Counted from the first letter of the stretch, positions 8,348 through 18,316 are shown. The stretch is DNA of 64,000 nt from Streptomyces sp. DT2A-34 (GCF_030499515.1 NZ_JASTWJ010000001.1:1240001-1304000), one strand, 5' to 3'. Notes: generated from the sequence alone by a model not told the origin. Numbers and translations: made by a program.

Positions 8348-10867
8348 TCAACCCGTGGTGAAGGTGAAGTCGTCCACGTCGTACAGGGCGCCCGAGCCGC
8401 TCCCCTTGAAGACGAGGTAGAGCGTGGTCGTGCCCCTCGGTGCGCGGGACAGGTCGGCCGTGACGTCCTGGAAGGTCTCCCAGCCGCCGGTCACCGGCAC
8501 GGTCGTCTTGCCGAGCAGGGTGCCCGTCGAGGACCCCGCACGGACCTCGAGCGTGCCGCCCGCGCCGCCGGAGGAGATCCGGGCGGAGATCTTCTTGGCG
8601 TTGCTCAGGGCGTACGGCGTGAAGGAGATCCAGTCGCCGTTGTTGATGTTGCCGACGGTCCGGCCGCCGTGCGCGGTGGCCTTGGTGATGACGGAGACGC
8701 CGGAGCCATTGCCGAAGTGCTCGGCCTGCCGGTGCCTCGGCTGGGTGACGTTCTGGTCGTGCGTGGTGAGCGGGGCCTGACCGCCGCCTCCGCCGTCGGT
8801 GTACTCGGCGTCCATGACGCCGAAGATGTTGGCGTCCTCGTCGTGCCCGCCGTCGGCGCTGGTCTGGATGGTGCCGGTGCAGCCGTTCGCCGAGGTCACC
8901 GGGTGGCCGTGGCTGTCGTGGCCGAGGATGAAGGTGACCTTGACCTTGGCGCAGTCGATCGTCCGGTCCTCGGGGTCACTGACCCGCACCTTGAACGGGA
9001 TCGCGTCACCGAAGCTGAACAGCTGCCCGTCCTGCGGGAGTTCCAGTGTCACCTTGGGCGCGGTGTTGCCGACCACGATCTGCACGCTCGCGCTGCCGGT
9101 GCGGCCCGAGGGGTCCTTGGCGGTGAGGGTCGCGGTGTAGGTGCCGTTCTTCTTGTAGCGGTACGCCGGGTTGGCCGCCGTCGACTTGCCGCCGTCGCCG
9201 AAGTCCCAGCTGTAGGTCAGGGCGTCGCCGTCCTGGTCGCTCGTGCCCTCGGACGAGAACTGCACCCTCAGCGGCGCCTGCCCCGAGGTCCTGCTCGCCG
9301 CGGCCTGCGCCACGGGCGAGTGGCCGTCTGTGGCGTTCTCGATGCGGTACAGAGCGGAGTGCTCGTCGCCGCCGAACCACGAGACGCCGTAGTCGAGGAC
9401 GTACAGCGCGCCGTCCGGACCGAAGGCCATGTCCATGATCTGGGTGCCGGTCCAGGGGACCTCGTTGATCGACTGCACGGTCCCGGCGTCGTCGCTCACG
9501 ATCCGCTTGATCCAGCGGCGGCCGAACTCCCCGGCGAAGAAGTTCCCGTCGTAGGCCTCGGGGAACTTCACCGGCGAGTCGAGCGAGGCGTCGTAGTGGT
9601 AGACCGGGCCGCCCATCGGGGACTCGGAGCCGGTGCCGAACTCGGGCACCGATGCGCCGTCGTACGGGATCCAGGCGGCCTGGGCCGGGGGCAGGTCGGT
9701 CAGGCCGGTGTTGTGCGGCGAGGTGTTCTTCGGCGCGGCGCAGTCGAAGGACGCGCCGGACTGGCCGGTCGCGAAGTCGTAGTCGACATAGGCGTCGTTG
9801 TCGCCGGTGCAGTACGGCCACCCGTAGTTGCCGGGGCCGGTGACGCGGGCGAACTCGACCTGGCCGGCCGGGCCGCGGGCCGGGTCGGCGGCGCCGGCGT
9901 CGGGGCCGTAGTCGCCGACGTAGACGATCCCGGTCTCCTTGTCGACGCTGAAGCGGAACGGGTTGCGGAAGCCCATCGCGTAGATCTCGGGCCGCGTCTT
10001 GTCGGTGCCGGGCGCGAAGAGGTTGCCGTCGGGGATGGAGTACGAGCCGTCGGCGTTGACCTTGATGCGCAGGATCTTGCCGCGCAGGTCGTTGGTGTTG
10101 CCGGAGGAACGCTGGGCGTCGAAGGCCGGGTTGCGGTTGGCGCGCTCGTCGATCGGGGTGAAGCCGTCCGACTGGAACGGATTGGTGTCGTCGCCCGTTG
10201 AGAGATACAGATTGCCCGCCGCGTCGAAGTCGATGTCGCCGCCGACATGGCAGCACAGGCCGCGGGAGGCGGGAATGTCGAGGATCTTCGTCTCGCTGGC
10301 TGCATCCAGCGTGCCGTCGGTCTTCAGGACGAAGCGGGAGAGACGGTTGACGCCGTCGAAGGGAGCGAAGTCGGCCGCCGTTCCCGTCTCGGGGGCGTCA
10401 CCGGCCGGGGTGTCGAGCGGGGGTGCGTAGTAGAGGTAGATGAAGCGGTTCTCGGCGAATGAGGGGTCGACGCCGATGCCTTGCAGGCCCTCCTCGTCGT
10501 GCGTGTACACATCGAGCTTGCCCGCGAGCTTGGTGTTGCCCGCCGCGTCGGTGAGGCGCAGTTCGCCGTCGCGGGAGGTGTGCAGGACCGAGCGGTCCGG
10601 CAGGACGGCGAGCGACATGGGCTCGCCGACCTCCGGCTCGCCCTTGGCGAGGGTGACCTGCTGGAAGTCCTCCGCCGCGGCGGCCTCGGCAGCAGCCGCG
10701 GCAGCCCCCTCGTCGGCGACGGCTGCGCCGGCCTGGGGTGCGGTGAAGGTGAGCGTGGCGCCCGCCAGCAGTGCGCCGCTGAGCAGCGCCACCGCCTTGC
10801 GCAAGGACGGGCGTCGTCTGTGGGTCTCGTTTCTGCCGGTGCTGGTGGTGCGGTCGTTCCCGTGCAC
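8348..10867 (-). CDS. Secreted PQQ-type glucose/sorbosone dehydrogenase with PKD and CBM6 modules
   Basis: The chosen start is GTG at 10867 because GGAGG lies seven bases upstream; this gives 839 residues. After a signal peptide with a long n-region and an Ala-rich stretch, residues about 60-480 form a six-bladed soluble glucose/sorbosone dehydrogenase domain (SLAVLPDRSVLHTSRDG, DEEGLQGIGVDPSF, GNYGWPYC, MDMAFGPDGALYVLDYG). A PKD domain follows at about 520-605 (YSWDFGDGG). A bridging domain comes next, then a CBM6-like module at about 709-839 (INNGDWISFTPY, DVDDFTF). It would oxidise sugars attached to a polymer outside the cell. It is transcribed with the isomerase and ThuA-DUF1080 genes. 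Confidence 0.88.
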   Translation of the reverse strand: MHGNDRTTSTGRNETHRRRPSLRKAVALLSGALLAGATLTFTAPQAGAAVADEGAAAAAAEAAAAEDFQQVTLAKGEPEVGEPMSLAVLPDRSVLHTSRDGELRLTDAAGNTKLAGKLDVYTHDEEGLQGIGVDPSFAENRFIYLYYAPPLDTPAGDAPETGTAADFAPFDGVNRLSRFVLKTDGTLDAASETKILDIPASRGLCCHVGGDIDFDAAGNLYLSTGDDTNPFQSDGFTPIDERANRNPAFDAQRSSGNTNDLRGKILRIKVNADGSYSIPDGNLFAPGTDKTRPEIYAMGFRNPFRFSVDKETGIVYVGDYGPDAGAADPARGPAGQVEFARVTGPGNYGWPYCTGDNDAYVDYDFATGQSGASFDCAAPKNTSPHNTGLTDLPPAQAAWIPYDGASVPEFGTGSESPMGGPVYHYDASLDSPVKFPEAYDGNFFAGEFGRRWIKRIVSDDAGTVQSINEVPWTGTQIMDMAFGPDGALYVLDYGVSWFGGDEHSALYRIENATDGHSPVAQAAASRTSGQAPLRVQFSSEGTSDQDGDALTYSWDFGDGGKSTAANPAYRYKKNGTYTATLTAKDPSGRTGSASVQIVVGNTAPKVTLELPQDGQLFSFGDAIPFKVRVSDPEDRTIDCAKVKVTFILGHDSHGHPVTSANGCTGTIQTSADGGHDEDANIFGVMDAEYTDGGGGGQAPLTTHDQNVTQPRHRQAEHFGNGSGVSVITKATAHGGRTVGNINNGDWISFTPYALSNAKKISARISSGGAGGTLEVRAGSSTGTLLGKTTVPVTGGWETFQDVTADLSRAPRGTTTLYLVFKGSGSGALYDVDDFTFTTG

Positions 10868-11000
10868 GAGTGCCTCCAAAAAGGGGCCGGTTGTACCGGG
10901 CGGGTGCGTACGCCGGGATGCGCCGTCATCCCGGAGAGTCGAAGCAGGGCTCGACGAGCCCCTGAACAGGTCAGAAAAGCCAGAAGCAGGTGAGAAAAGG

Positions 11001-11999
11001 TCAGTTGCCGAACGCCGCGTCGAAGGAGGCCGACGGTGGCTCGAAGTCGTACGCCTTGAGACGGGTCAGCGCCTCGGGGGCGCCCTGGAGCCGGTCCATA
11101 CCGGCGTCCTCCCACTCCACGGAGATGGGGCCCTGGTAGTCGATGGAGCGCAGCATGCGGAAGACGTCCTCCCACGGGACGTCGCCGTGTCCGGCCGACA
11201 CGAAGTCCCAGCCACGGCGGGGATCGCCCCACGGAAGGTGCGAGCCGAGGCGGCCGTTGCGACCGTCGAGGCGTTTGCGGGCCTCCTTGCAGTCGACGTG
11301 GTAGATGCGGTCGCGGAAGTCCCAGAGGAAGCCGACCGGGTCGAGGTCCTGCCACACGAAGTGCGACGGGTCGAAGTTCAGGCCGAAGGCGGGGCGACCG
11401 CCGACGGCCTCCAGGGCCCGCCAGGTCGTCCAGTAGTCGTAGGCGATCTCGCTGGGGTGGACCTCGTGCGCGAACCGCACGCCCTCCTCGTCGAAGACGT
11501 CCAGGATGGGGTTCCAGCGGGTCGCGAAGTCCTCGTAGCCGCGCTCGATCATCGACTCGGGTGCGGGCGGGAACATGGCGACGAGATGCCAGATCGCGGA
11601 GCCGGTGAAGCCGACGACGGTGTTCACGCCGAAGGCAGCCGCGGCGCGCGCGGTGTCCTTCATGCGGTCGGCGGCCCGCCTGCGCACGCCCTCCGGATCT
11701 CCGTCGGCCCACACCTCGCCCGGCAGAATGGCCTGGTGGCGTTCGTCGATGATGGCGTCGCAGACGGCCTGGCCGACGAGATGGTTGGAGATGGCCCAGC
11801 ACTTGAGGCCGTACTTGTCGAGCAGCGCCTTGCGGGAATCGATGTAGGACGGGTCCGCGAGGGCCTTGTCGACCTCGAAGTGGTCGCCCCAGCAGGCGAG
11901 TTCGAGTCCGTCGTAGCCGAAGTCGCGGGCGAGCCGGCAGACCTCCTCCAGCGGAAGGTCGGCCCACTGGCCGGTGAAGAGCGTGAAGGTGCGCGGCAT
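11001..11999 (-). CDS. Sugar phosphate isomerase/epimerase, TIM barrel
   Basis: A 332-residue protein, ATG at 11999 with GAGGAGG upstream, 14 bases after the Gfo/Idh stop. It has the AP-endonuclease-2 barrel with metal-ligand motifs [33 protein letters not shown] and [11 protein letters not shown]. It resembles isomerases paired with Gfo/Idh/MocA dehydrogenases in inositol or 3-keto-sugar catabolism. Its operon position next to a dehydrogenase, transporter and extracellular sugar dehydrogenase supports a role in intracellular handling of an oxidised sugar. The exact substrate is unknown. Confidence 0.88.
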   Translation of the reverse strand: MPRTFTLFTGQWADLPLEEVCRLARDFGYDGLELACWGDHFEVDKALADPSYIDSRKALLDKYGLKCWAISNHLVGQAVCDAIIDERHQAILPGEVWADGDPEGVRRRAADRMKDTARAAAAFGVNTVVGFTGSAIWHLVAMFPPAPESMIERGYEDFATRWNPILDVFDEEGVRFAHEVHPSEIAYDYWTTWRALEAVGGRPAFGLNFDPSHFVWQDLDPVGFLWDFRDRIYHVDCKEARKRLDGRNGRLGSHLPWGDPRRGWDFVSAGHGDVPWEDVFRMLRSIDYQGPISVEWEDAGMDRLQGAPEALTRLKAYDFEPPSASFDAAFGN

Positions 12000-12013
12000 T
12001 CTCGTCGGCCTCC

Positions 12014-13228
12014 TCAGACCGCTATGGGCGTGTAGACGGAGTTCTTCTCGGCGCTCTCCTCCACCGCCGCCAGTACGCGCTGCACCTGCAGCCCGTCGGC
12101 GAAGGAGGGTTCGGGTCGGCGGCCCTCCGCGATGGCGTGGACCAGGTCGCGGGCCTGGTGGACGAAGGTGTGCTCGTAGCCGAGGCCGTGGCCCGGGGGC
12201 CACCATGCGTCCAGGTAGGGGTGGTCGGGTTCGGTGACGAGGATGCGGCGGAAGCCGGCGTGGGCTCCCGGTTCCGTGCCGTCGTGGTAGGCGAGTTCGT
12301 TGAGGCGCTCCAGGTCGAAGGCCAACGAGCCGCGCTCACCGTTGAGTTCGATGCGCAGGGCGTTCTTGCGGCCGGTGGCGTAGCGGGTGGCCTCGAAGGA
12401 GGCGAGGGCGCCGGACGGGAAGCGGCCGGTGAACAGGGCGGCGTCGTCGACGGTGACCTGGCCGGTGGCACCCTCGGCCGAGACGGCGGAGAGCCCCTTC
12501 ACGGCCCCGCCGGGCAGCGGGCGTTCCTTCACGAAGGTCTCCGTCAGGGCGGACACCCCGGTCAGCCGCTCCCCCGCCAGGTACTGAGCGAGGTCGATGA
12601 TGTGCGCGCCGAGGTCGCCGAGCGCGCCCGAGCCGGCCAGCTCCTTGCGCAGCCGCCAGGTCAGCGGGAAGTCGGGGTCGACCAGCCAGTCCTGGAGGTA
12701 CGTCACGCGCACGTGCCGCACCGCGCCGAGGCGGCCCTCGGCGACCATCCGGCGGGCCAGGGCGGTGGCCGGCACCCGGCGGTAGTTGAAACCGACCATC
12801 GCCACCTGGCCGCGCGCGTACGCCTCTTCGGCCGCCCGCGCCATCGACGTGGCCTCCTCGACGGTGTTGGCGAGGGGCTTCTCGCACAGGACGTGCTTGC
12901 CGGCGGCCAGCGCCGCGAGGGCGATCTCGGCGTGGCTGTCGCCGGGGGTGCAGATGTCGACGAGGTCGATGTCGTCCCGTTCGACGAGGGCACGCCAGTC
13001 GGTCTCGACGGACGCCCAGCCGTGCCGGTCGGCCGCCGCCCGCGCGGCAGCGGCGTCGCGGCCGCAGATGACGGCCTGCACCGGGTTCAGCGGCAGGTCG
13101 AAGACGCGGCCCGCGGTGCGCCAGCCCTGGGAGTGGGCGGCGCCCATGAAGGCGTAGCCGACCATCCCCACGCGCAGGGGTGGCTTGCCTGCCTCGGTCC
13201 CTTCTGACTGCTGCTGCGGCTGTCCCAT
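12014..13228 (-). CDS. Gfo/Idh/MocA-family NAD(P)-dependent oxidoreductase
   Basis: A 404-residue protein, ATG at 13228 with AGGAGG ten bases upstream. The Rossmann domain begins [15 protein letters not shown], and the family EKP motif is present as [16 protein letters not shown] catalytic-domain motif [14 protein letters not shown] includes the usual Asp and His. Members oxidise or epimerise sugars and inositols at C-2 or C-3. The adjacent isomerase, ABC importer and ThuA-DUF1080 protein fit a keto-sugar pathway; substrate identity is inference. There is a 59-base gap to the upstream binding-protein gene, with no obvious terminator. Confidence 0.9.
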   Translation of the reverse strand: MGQPQQQSEGTEAGKPPLRVGMVGYAFMGAAHSQGWRTAGRVFDLPLNPVQAVICGRDAAAARAAADRHGWASVETDWRALVERDDIDLVDICTPGDSHAEIALAALAAGKHVLCEKPLANTVEEATSMARAAEEAYARGQVAMVGFNYRRVPATALARRMVAEGRLGAVRHVRVTYLQDWLVDPDFPLTWRLRKELAGSGALGDLGAHIIDLAQYLAGERLTGVSALTETFVKERPLPGGAVKGLSAVSAEGATGQVTVDDAALFTGRFPSGALASFEATRYATGRKNALRIELNGERGSLAFDLERLNELAYHDGTEPGAHAGFRRILVTEPDHPYLDAWWPPGHGLGYEHTFVHQARDLVHAIAEGRRPEPSFADGLQVQRVLAAVEESAEKNSVYTPIAV

Positions 13229-13287
13229 GTGGGTGTCCTCCTCGTCCTGGTCGGGGTGGCGCACGTGGGGGGTGCGGGCGGAACGGA

Positions 13288-14337
13288 TCACTTGAAGCCG
13301 GTGGACATGTACTGGTCGACGTTGGTCTTGTCGACGACCGCCGAGTAGAGGGTGATCGAGGCCGGGATCTCGAACTCGGCCATGCCGCCGACGCCCTTGC
13401 CCTGGCCCAGCGCGCGGGCCAGGTCGATGGCGGAGGCGGCCATGGTCGGCGGGTACAGGACGGTGGCCTTGAGGACGCCGTCGTCCTGCTTGATGGCCTG
13501 GAAGGCGGACAGCGCGCCCGCGCCGCCGACCATCAGGAAGTCGTCGCGCCCGGCCTGTTCGATGGCGCGCAGGGCGCCCACGCCCTGGTCGTCGTCGTGG
13601 TTCCACAGGGCGTCGAACTTCGACTGGGCCTGCAGGAGTTGGGCCATCTTGGCCTGTCCGGACTCGACGGTGAACTCGGCCGCCTGACGGGCCACCTTCT
13701 TGATGTTGGGGTAGTTCTTCAGTGCGTCGTCGAAGCCCTGGGTGCGCTGCTGGGTCAGCTCCAGGTTGTCCAGCCCGGCCAGCTCGATGACGCGGGCGTT
13801 CGACTTCCCCTTGAGCTTCTCGCCGATGTAGTGACCGGCGTTCAGGCCCATCCCGTAGTTGTCGCCGCCGATCCAGCAGCGGTACGCCTGGGGGGAGTTG
13901 AAGACCCGGTCGAGGTTGACGACCGGGATCTGGGCCCGCATCGCCTTCAGGCCGACCTGGGTGAGCGCCTTGCCGTCGGCGGGCAGCACCACCAGCACGT
14001 CGACCTTCTTGTTGATCAGCGTCTCTATCTGGCCGATCTGCGCGGCGGTGTCGTTCGACCCCTCGGTGATCTCCAACGTCACGTCGGAGTACTTCTTCGC
14101 GCGGCTCTTGGCATTGTCATTGATGGCGTTGAGCCAGCCGTGGTCGGCCTGCGGTCCGGCGAAGCCGATGGTGACCTGCTTGCCTGGCTTGTCGTCGGCG
14201 GCCGGCTGGTCGTTCGCGGCCGGCTCGTCGTCGGACTCGTTGCTCGTGCAACCTGCGAGGAGGGCACCGGCACCTACGGCGGCGGTCCCGAACAGCATCC
14301 CTCTGCGACTGGTGAAGCGGCTCATGGTCTCTGGCAT
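13288..14337 (-). CDS. Ribose-type ABC sugar-binding lipoprotein
   Basis: A 349-residue protein, ATG at 14337 preceded by AGGAAAGGG. A twin-arginine-like start (SRRGM) leads into a lipobox (ALLAGC, Cys about 30). The mature part is a periplasmic-binding-protein 1 type I domain with VTIGFAGPQADHGW near its start, VDVLVVLPADGKALT and FDALWNHDDDQGVGALRAI. It would deliver a monosaccharide or small glycoside to the permease encoded 17 bases upstream. Clear orthologues usually sit with ROK regulators and Gfo/Idh enzymes, as here. The ligand is not predictable. Confidence 0.9.
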   Translation of the reverse strand: MPETMSRFTSRRGMLFGTAAVGAGALLAGCTSNESDDEPAANDQPAADDKPGKQVTIGFAGPQADHGWLNAINDNAKSRAKKYSDVTLEITEGSNDTAAQIGQIETLINKKVDVLVVLPADGKALTQVGLKAMRAQIPVVNLDRVFNSPQAYRCWIGGDNYGMGLNAGHYIGEKLKGKSNARVIELAGLDNLELTQQRTQGFDDALKNYPNIKKVARQAAEFTVESGQAKMAQLLQAQSKFDALWNHDDDQGVGALRAIEQAGRDDFLMVGGAGALSAFQAIKQDDGVLKATVLYPPTMAASAIDLARALGQGKGVGGMAEFEIPASITLYSAVVDKTNVDQYMSTGFK

Positions 14338-14354
14338 GGCGGTGAACCCTTTCC

Positions 14355-15374
14355 TCAGGTCGTGCTCGCGGTACGGCGCTGGACCAGCACGGCGGCGACG
14401 ATGATCGCGCCCTTGGCGATCTGCTGGACGTCGCTCTGCAGGTTGTTCAGGGCGAAGATGTTGGTGATCGTGGTGAAGATCAGGACGCCGAGCATCGAGC
14501 CGGTGATGGTGCCGCGGCCCCCGCTGAGCAGCGTGCCGCCGATGATCGCGGCCGCGATGGCGTCGAGTTCGTAGAGGTTGCCGTTGGTGTTCTGGCCGGA
14601 GCCGGACAGGATGATCAGCAGGAACGCGGCGATGCCGCAGCACAGCCCGGACAGCAGGTAGAGGTAGAGCCGCTGGCGGCGCACGTCGATGCCGGCGAGC
14701 CGGGCCGCCTCCGCGTTGCCGCCGACGGCGACCGTGCGGCGTCCGAAGGTCGTGCGGTTCAGGATCAGCCAGCCGATGATCGTCACGACCGCGAACACCA
14801 TGACCAGCGGCGGAATGCCGAGCACATACGCGTCGCGCTCGCCCAGGTCGAGCACGGAGGGCACGGTCACGATCTGCGTCTTGCCGTCCGTGATCTGCAG
14901 CGCCAGTCCGCGCGCGGAGGCCAGCATGGCGAGCGTGGCGATGAACGGGACCATCGCGCCGTACGCGATGAGCAGCCCGTTGACCAGGCCGCACCCCACA
15001 CCGACGATCACCGCCGTGAAGAGGATGCCGCCGAAGCCGTACTCCTGGGTCGCGACCGTCGTCGCCCACACGGAGGCGAGCGCGACGATCGCACCGACGG
15101 ACAGGTCGATGCCGCCGGAAGTGATGACGAAGGTCATGCCGACGGTGACGACACCGATCACGGACGCCTGGGTGAGAACGAGTTGGAGGTTGCGGGTGTC
15201 CAGGAACTCGTCCGGCTTGGTGATGCCGCCGATGACGATCAGCGCGGCGAGGACGCCGAGCAGGGAGAGAGTGCGCACGTCGGCGCGGGCCATCAGGCCA
15301 CGCCAGGCGGGCGGTGCACTGGCCGACGGCACCTTGCCGGTGCTGTCCCGGGGCGGGGAGGCGTGCTGCGTCAT
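14355..15374 (-). CDS. RbsC-like ABC sugar permease
   Basis: A 339-residue membrane protein with eight to ten hydrophobic segments. Family motifs include VTVGMTFVITSGGIDLSVGA near residue 80, NGLLIAYGAMVPFIATLAML, GGNAEAARLAGIDV and GGTLLSGGRGTITGSMLG. The start ATG at 15374 overlaps the ATPase stop as ATGA, indicating coupled translation. It would form the transmembrane pore of the ribose-type importer with the neighbouring ATPase and lipoprotein. Confidence 0.92.
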   Translation of the reverse strand: MTQHASPPRDSTGKVPSASAPPAWRGLMARADVRTLSLLGVLAALIVIGGITKPDEFLDTRNLQLVLTQASVIGVVTVGMTFVITSGGIDLSVGAIVALASVWATTVATQEYGFGGILFTAVIVGVGCGLVNGLLIAYGAMVPFIATLAMLASARGLALQITDGKTQIVTVPSVLDLGERDAYVLGIPPLVMVFAVVTIIGWLILNRTTFGRRTVAVGGNAEAARLAGIDVRRQRLYLYLLSGLCCGIAAFLLIILSGSGQNTNGNLYELDAIAAAIIGGTLLSGGRGTITGSMLGVLIFTTITNIFALNNLQSDVQQIAKGAIIVAAVLVQRRTASTT

Positions 15375-16891
15375 GACGCCGGGCTTCCTTCCATGACGAG
15401 GTCGAGTACGCGGTGTTCGTCGAGTTCGCGGGCCGGTGCGGTGTGGACGACGCGGCCTTCGCGGAGCACCAGGACGCGGTCGGCGAGGCCCAGCACCTCG
15501 GGCACTTCGCTGGATACGAGCAGCACGGCGAGGCCTTCGTCGGCCAGTCGGCGGACGACCGCGTACAGTTCGGCGCGGGCGCCCACGTCGACGCCGCGGG
15601 TGGGTTCGTCGAGCAGCAGGACGCGGCAGCCGCGCAGCAGCCAGCGGGCCAGGACGGCCTTTTGCTGGTTTCCGCCGGACAGGGTGCGGACCGGCACGTT
15701 CGGGTTGTCGGGCCGTAGCGAGAGCTCGCGGGTCGCGGCCCGGGCGGCTCCCAGTTCGGCGGTCCGGTCGATCCAGCCGCCGCGGGAGAAGCGGGACATG
15801 GAGGAGACCGAGACGTTGCGGGTGACGGACTCCAGCATCAGCAAGCCCTGCGCCTTGCGCTCCTCGGGGGCGAGCCCGAGGCCGGCGCGGACGGCGGCGC
15901 GTACGCTGCCGGGCTTCAACGGTCGCCCGTCGACCCGCACCTGACCGGCTGTCGGCTTTCGCGCACCGTATACAGTCTCCAGTATTTCGGATCGTCCCGA
16001 GCCCACCAGTCCGGCGAGTCCGACGATCTCGCCGGGCCGCACGGTCAGGTCGAAGGGCTCGAACTCGCCGTCCCGGGCAAGACCTCGGACTTCCAGCAGC
16101 GGCTTCCCGGCCGTCACATCCCTGGTCGGCCGCTCGGGGAAGACGTACTCCACATTGCGTCCCGTCATCAGCGCCACGACCTCGCGCGTCGGCGTCGACT
16201 TCGCGGGAAGCCCGCCCGCCACGGCCCGCCCGTCCTTCAGCACGGTCACCCGGTCGCCGATGCGGCGGATCTCCTCCAGCCGGTGCGAGATGTAGACGAC
16301 GGCGACGCCGTCGGCGGTCAGGTCGCCGACGATGCGGAAGAGGTTGTCGACCTCGTCCGGGTCGAGGGCGGCGGACGGCTCGTCCATCACGATCAGCCGT
16401 ACGTCGTGGGAGAGCGCCCGCGCCATGGAGACGATCTGCTGCTGCGCCGCCGACAACTCGCCGACCAGGCGGGCCGGGTCGATCTCCGGATGCCCAAGTC
16501 GCTTCAGGCGAGAGGCAGTTGATGAACGCGCCACCTTGCCCCGTACGACGAAACCGGCGGCCGTGGGTTCATGGCCGAGGTGGACGTTCTCGGCCACCGA
16601 CAGGTGCTCCACCAGGTCGAGTTCCTGGTAGATGGTGGCGATGCCCAGGCGCATGGCGGCGATGGGCGAACGGAGCGTGACCGGCTCGCCGCGCCAGTGG
16701 ATCGTGCCGGTGTCGGGCTGGTGGGCGCCGGCCAGGACCTTGATGAGGGTGGACTTGCCGGCGCCGTTCTGGCCGAGCAGGCAGTGCACTTCACCGGCCT
16801 GGACGTCGAGGTCGACGCCGTCGAGGGCGCGGACTCCGGGGAACGACTTGGTGATGCCGGACATGCTGAGCAGCGGTGGTTCTGATGCCAT
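15371..16891 (-). CDS. RbsA-like double-domain sugar ABC transporter ATPase
   Basis: A 506-residue protein with two nucleotide-binding domains. Domain 1 has Walker A GQNGAGKSTL, a signature reading LSAAQQQIVSMARAL and Walker B LIVMDEPSAAL. Domain 2 has a degenerate Walker A (GLVGSGRSEIL), a clean signature LSGGNQQKAVLARWL and LLLDEPTRGVDV. This asymmetry is normal for ribose-type importers. ATG at 16891. It is separated from the ROK gene by about 100 bases containing short gagcagggca direct repeats but no clear terminator, so read-through from the regulator gene is possible. Confidence 0.92.
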   Translation of the reverse strand: MASEPPLLSMSGITKSFPGVRALDGVDLDVQAGEVHCLLGQNGAGKSTLIKVLAGAHQPDTGTIHWRGEPVTLRSPIAAMRLGIATIYQELDLVEHLSVAENVHLGHEPTAAGFVVRGKVARSSTASRLKRLGHPEIDPARLVGELSAAQQQIVSMARALSHDVRLIVMDEPSAALDPDEVDNLFRIVGDLTADGVAVVYISHRLEEIRRIGDRVTVLKDGRAVAGGLPAKSTPTREVVALMTGRNVEYVFPERPTRDVTAGKPLLEVRGLARDGEFEPFDLTVRPGEIVGLAGLVGSGRSEILETVYGARKPTAGQVRVDGRPLKPGSVRAAVRAGLGLAPEERKAQGLLMLESVTRNVSVSSMSRFSRGGWIDRTAELGAARAATRELSLRPDNPNVPVRTLSGGNQQKAVLARWLLRGCRVLLLDEPTRGVDVGARAELYAVVRRLADEGLAVLLVSSEVPEVLGLADRVLVLREGRVVHTAPARELDEHRVLDLVMEGSPAS

Positions 16892-16993
16892 GAGGTCCCC
16901 TTGGCGGGCGTGCGGGCCGCATCAGGGCAGCCGCAGAGCAGGGCAGGGCAGAGCAGGGAGCCGTACTGGTGTGATCCGTGCTGAAGTCGGTGC

Positions 16994-18184
16994 TTACGCG
17001 GGTGAGAACAGGTGGTCGCTGATGAGCCGGGCCGCGCCGATGACTCCGGCGGTGGGGCCCAACTCCCCCAGAACGATGGGCAGGTTGCCGGTCGCCAGGG
17101 GCAGCGACTGGCGGTAGACCTGGGTGCGGATCGCGGCGAGCAGGGTGTGGCCGAGGCCGGTCACCCCGCCGCCGATCACCACCAGGCCGGGGTTGAAGAA
17201 GCTGACGAGTCCGGCGATGACCTGGCCGACGCGGTTGCCGCCCTCGCGGATCAGGTCCAGGGCGGTGGCGTCGCCCGCGGCGGCCGCGGCGGCGACGTCC
17301 ACGGCGGTCAGGGTGCCGTTCGCCGCCAGCCGGGAGGCGAGTTCCTCCGACCGCCCCTGCTGGGCCGCCTCCACGGCGTCCCGGGCGAGGGCCGCCCCGC
17401 TGAAGTGGGCCTCCAGGCAACCCCGGTTGCCGCAGGCGCAGGGGCGGCCGTCGGGCACGGCCTGGATGTGCCCGATGTCGCCCGCGCTGCCCGTGACACC
17501 GCGGTGGACGTCACCGCCGGCGACGATGCCGCAGCCGATGCCGGTGCCGATCTTGACGCAGAGGAAGTCGCCCACGGAGCGTGCGACGCCCGCGTGCTGC
17601 TCCCCCATCGCCATGAGGTTCACGTCGTTGTCGACCATGACCGGGCAGCCGAGTTCCTGACTGAGCGCCTCCCGCACGGGGAAGCCGTCCCAGCCCGGCA
17701 TGATCGGCGGAGCCACGGGGACGCCCTCGGGGAAGCGGACCGGTCCGGGGACGCCGATGCCGGCGCCGTCGTACCCCTCCGCGAGCCCGGAGGCCCTCAA
17801 CTTCGCTGCCATGGACAGGACTTGCTCGAAGACCGCGACCGGGCCCTCGCGGACGTCCATGGGCTGGTTGAGGTGTCCCAGGATCTCCAGTTCGGCGTTG
17901 GTGACGGCGACGTCGACCGAGGTCGCGCCGATGTCGACGCCGAAGAAGCGCAGCCCGGGGTTGAGCCGGACGTTGTGGGAGCGGCGGCCGCCGCGCGAGG
18001 CGGCGAGTCCGTCGGCCACCACCAGGCCCGTCTCCAGCAGGCGGTCCACCTCCACGGCCAGCTTGGACCGCGAGAGGTCGACCTGGTCGCCCAGCTGGGC
18101 CCGGGAATTGGGCCCTCCGTCGCGCAACAGCTTGAGCAGCCGGGCCTGATGAGCGTTCGCGGGTCGCGCCGTCATGCGTCTCAC
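16994..18184 (-). CDS. ROK-family transcriptional regulator
   Basis: A 396-residue protein if it starts at GTG 18184, with GGAGGGG five bases upstream; ATG at 18175 is an alternative. The N-terminal winged helix-turn-helix (residues about 12-65, LLKLLRDGGPNSRAQLG) is followed by a sugar-kinase fold with GVDIGATSVDVAV, GIGVPGPV, GTGIGCGIVAGG and the zinc motif GHxxxxxxxxxCxCGxxGCxE (CACGNRGCLEAH). It most likely represses the adjacent transporter operon until a sugar binds. The inverted repeat at 18286-18312 upstream is a candidate autoregulatory site. Confidence 0.92.
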   Translation of the reverse strand: MRRMTARPANAHQARLLKLLRDGGPNSRAQLGDQVDLSRSKLAVEVDRLLETGLVVADGLAASRGGRRSHNVRLNPGLRFFGVDIGATSVDVAVTNAELEILGHLNQPMDVREGPVAVFEQVLSMAAKLRASGLAEGYDGAGIGVPGPVRFPEGVPVAPPIMPGWDGFPVREALSQELGCPVMVDNDVNLMAMGEQHAGVARSVGDFLCVKIGTGIGCGIVAGGDVHRGVTGSAGDIGHIQAVPDGRPCACGNRGCLEAHFSGAALARDAVEAAQQGRSEELASRLAANGTLTAVDVAAAAAAGDATALDLIREGGNRVGQVIAGLVSFFNPGLVVIGGGVTGLGHTLLAAIRTQVYRQSLPLATGNLPIVLGELGPTAGVIGAARLISDHLFSPA

Positions 18185-18282
18185 GAGCCCCTCCCCGCCT
18201 CAATCGGCCTGCGCGCGCCGGGTTTCGGCCACTCGCGTGGCCTGCTTTCGAGGGGAACGTAGCAGCGGCTGCCGGGAGTGGG

Positions 18283-18316
18283 AAGAAGTTGCGCAGAGAT
18301 TGCCCTCAACTTTCTC
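18283..18316. promoter_or_regulatory. Inverted repeat upstream of the ROK gene (candidate operator)
   Basis: AAGTTG (18286-18291) and CAACTT (18307-18312) form perfect 6-bp arms 15 bases apart, extended imperfectly on both sides to about 8 of 10 matches. ROK regulators of actinomycetes are known to bind spaced inverted repeats. The site lies about 100 bp upstream of the regulator start. The assignment is inference. Confidence 0.4.

Noticed and set aside
544..10201. Long plus-strand open frames (for example 544-1383, 1911-3572, 8321-10201) opposite the sugar and ebo genes
   Set aside because: They are antisense to recognisable proteins, have Gly/Val/Arg-rich low-information sequence typical of high-GC shadows, and lack ribosome sites.
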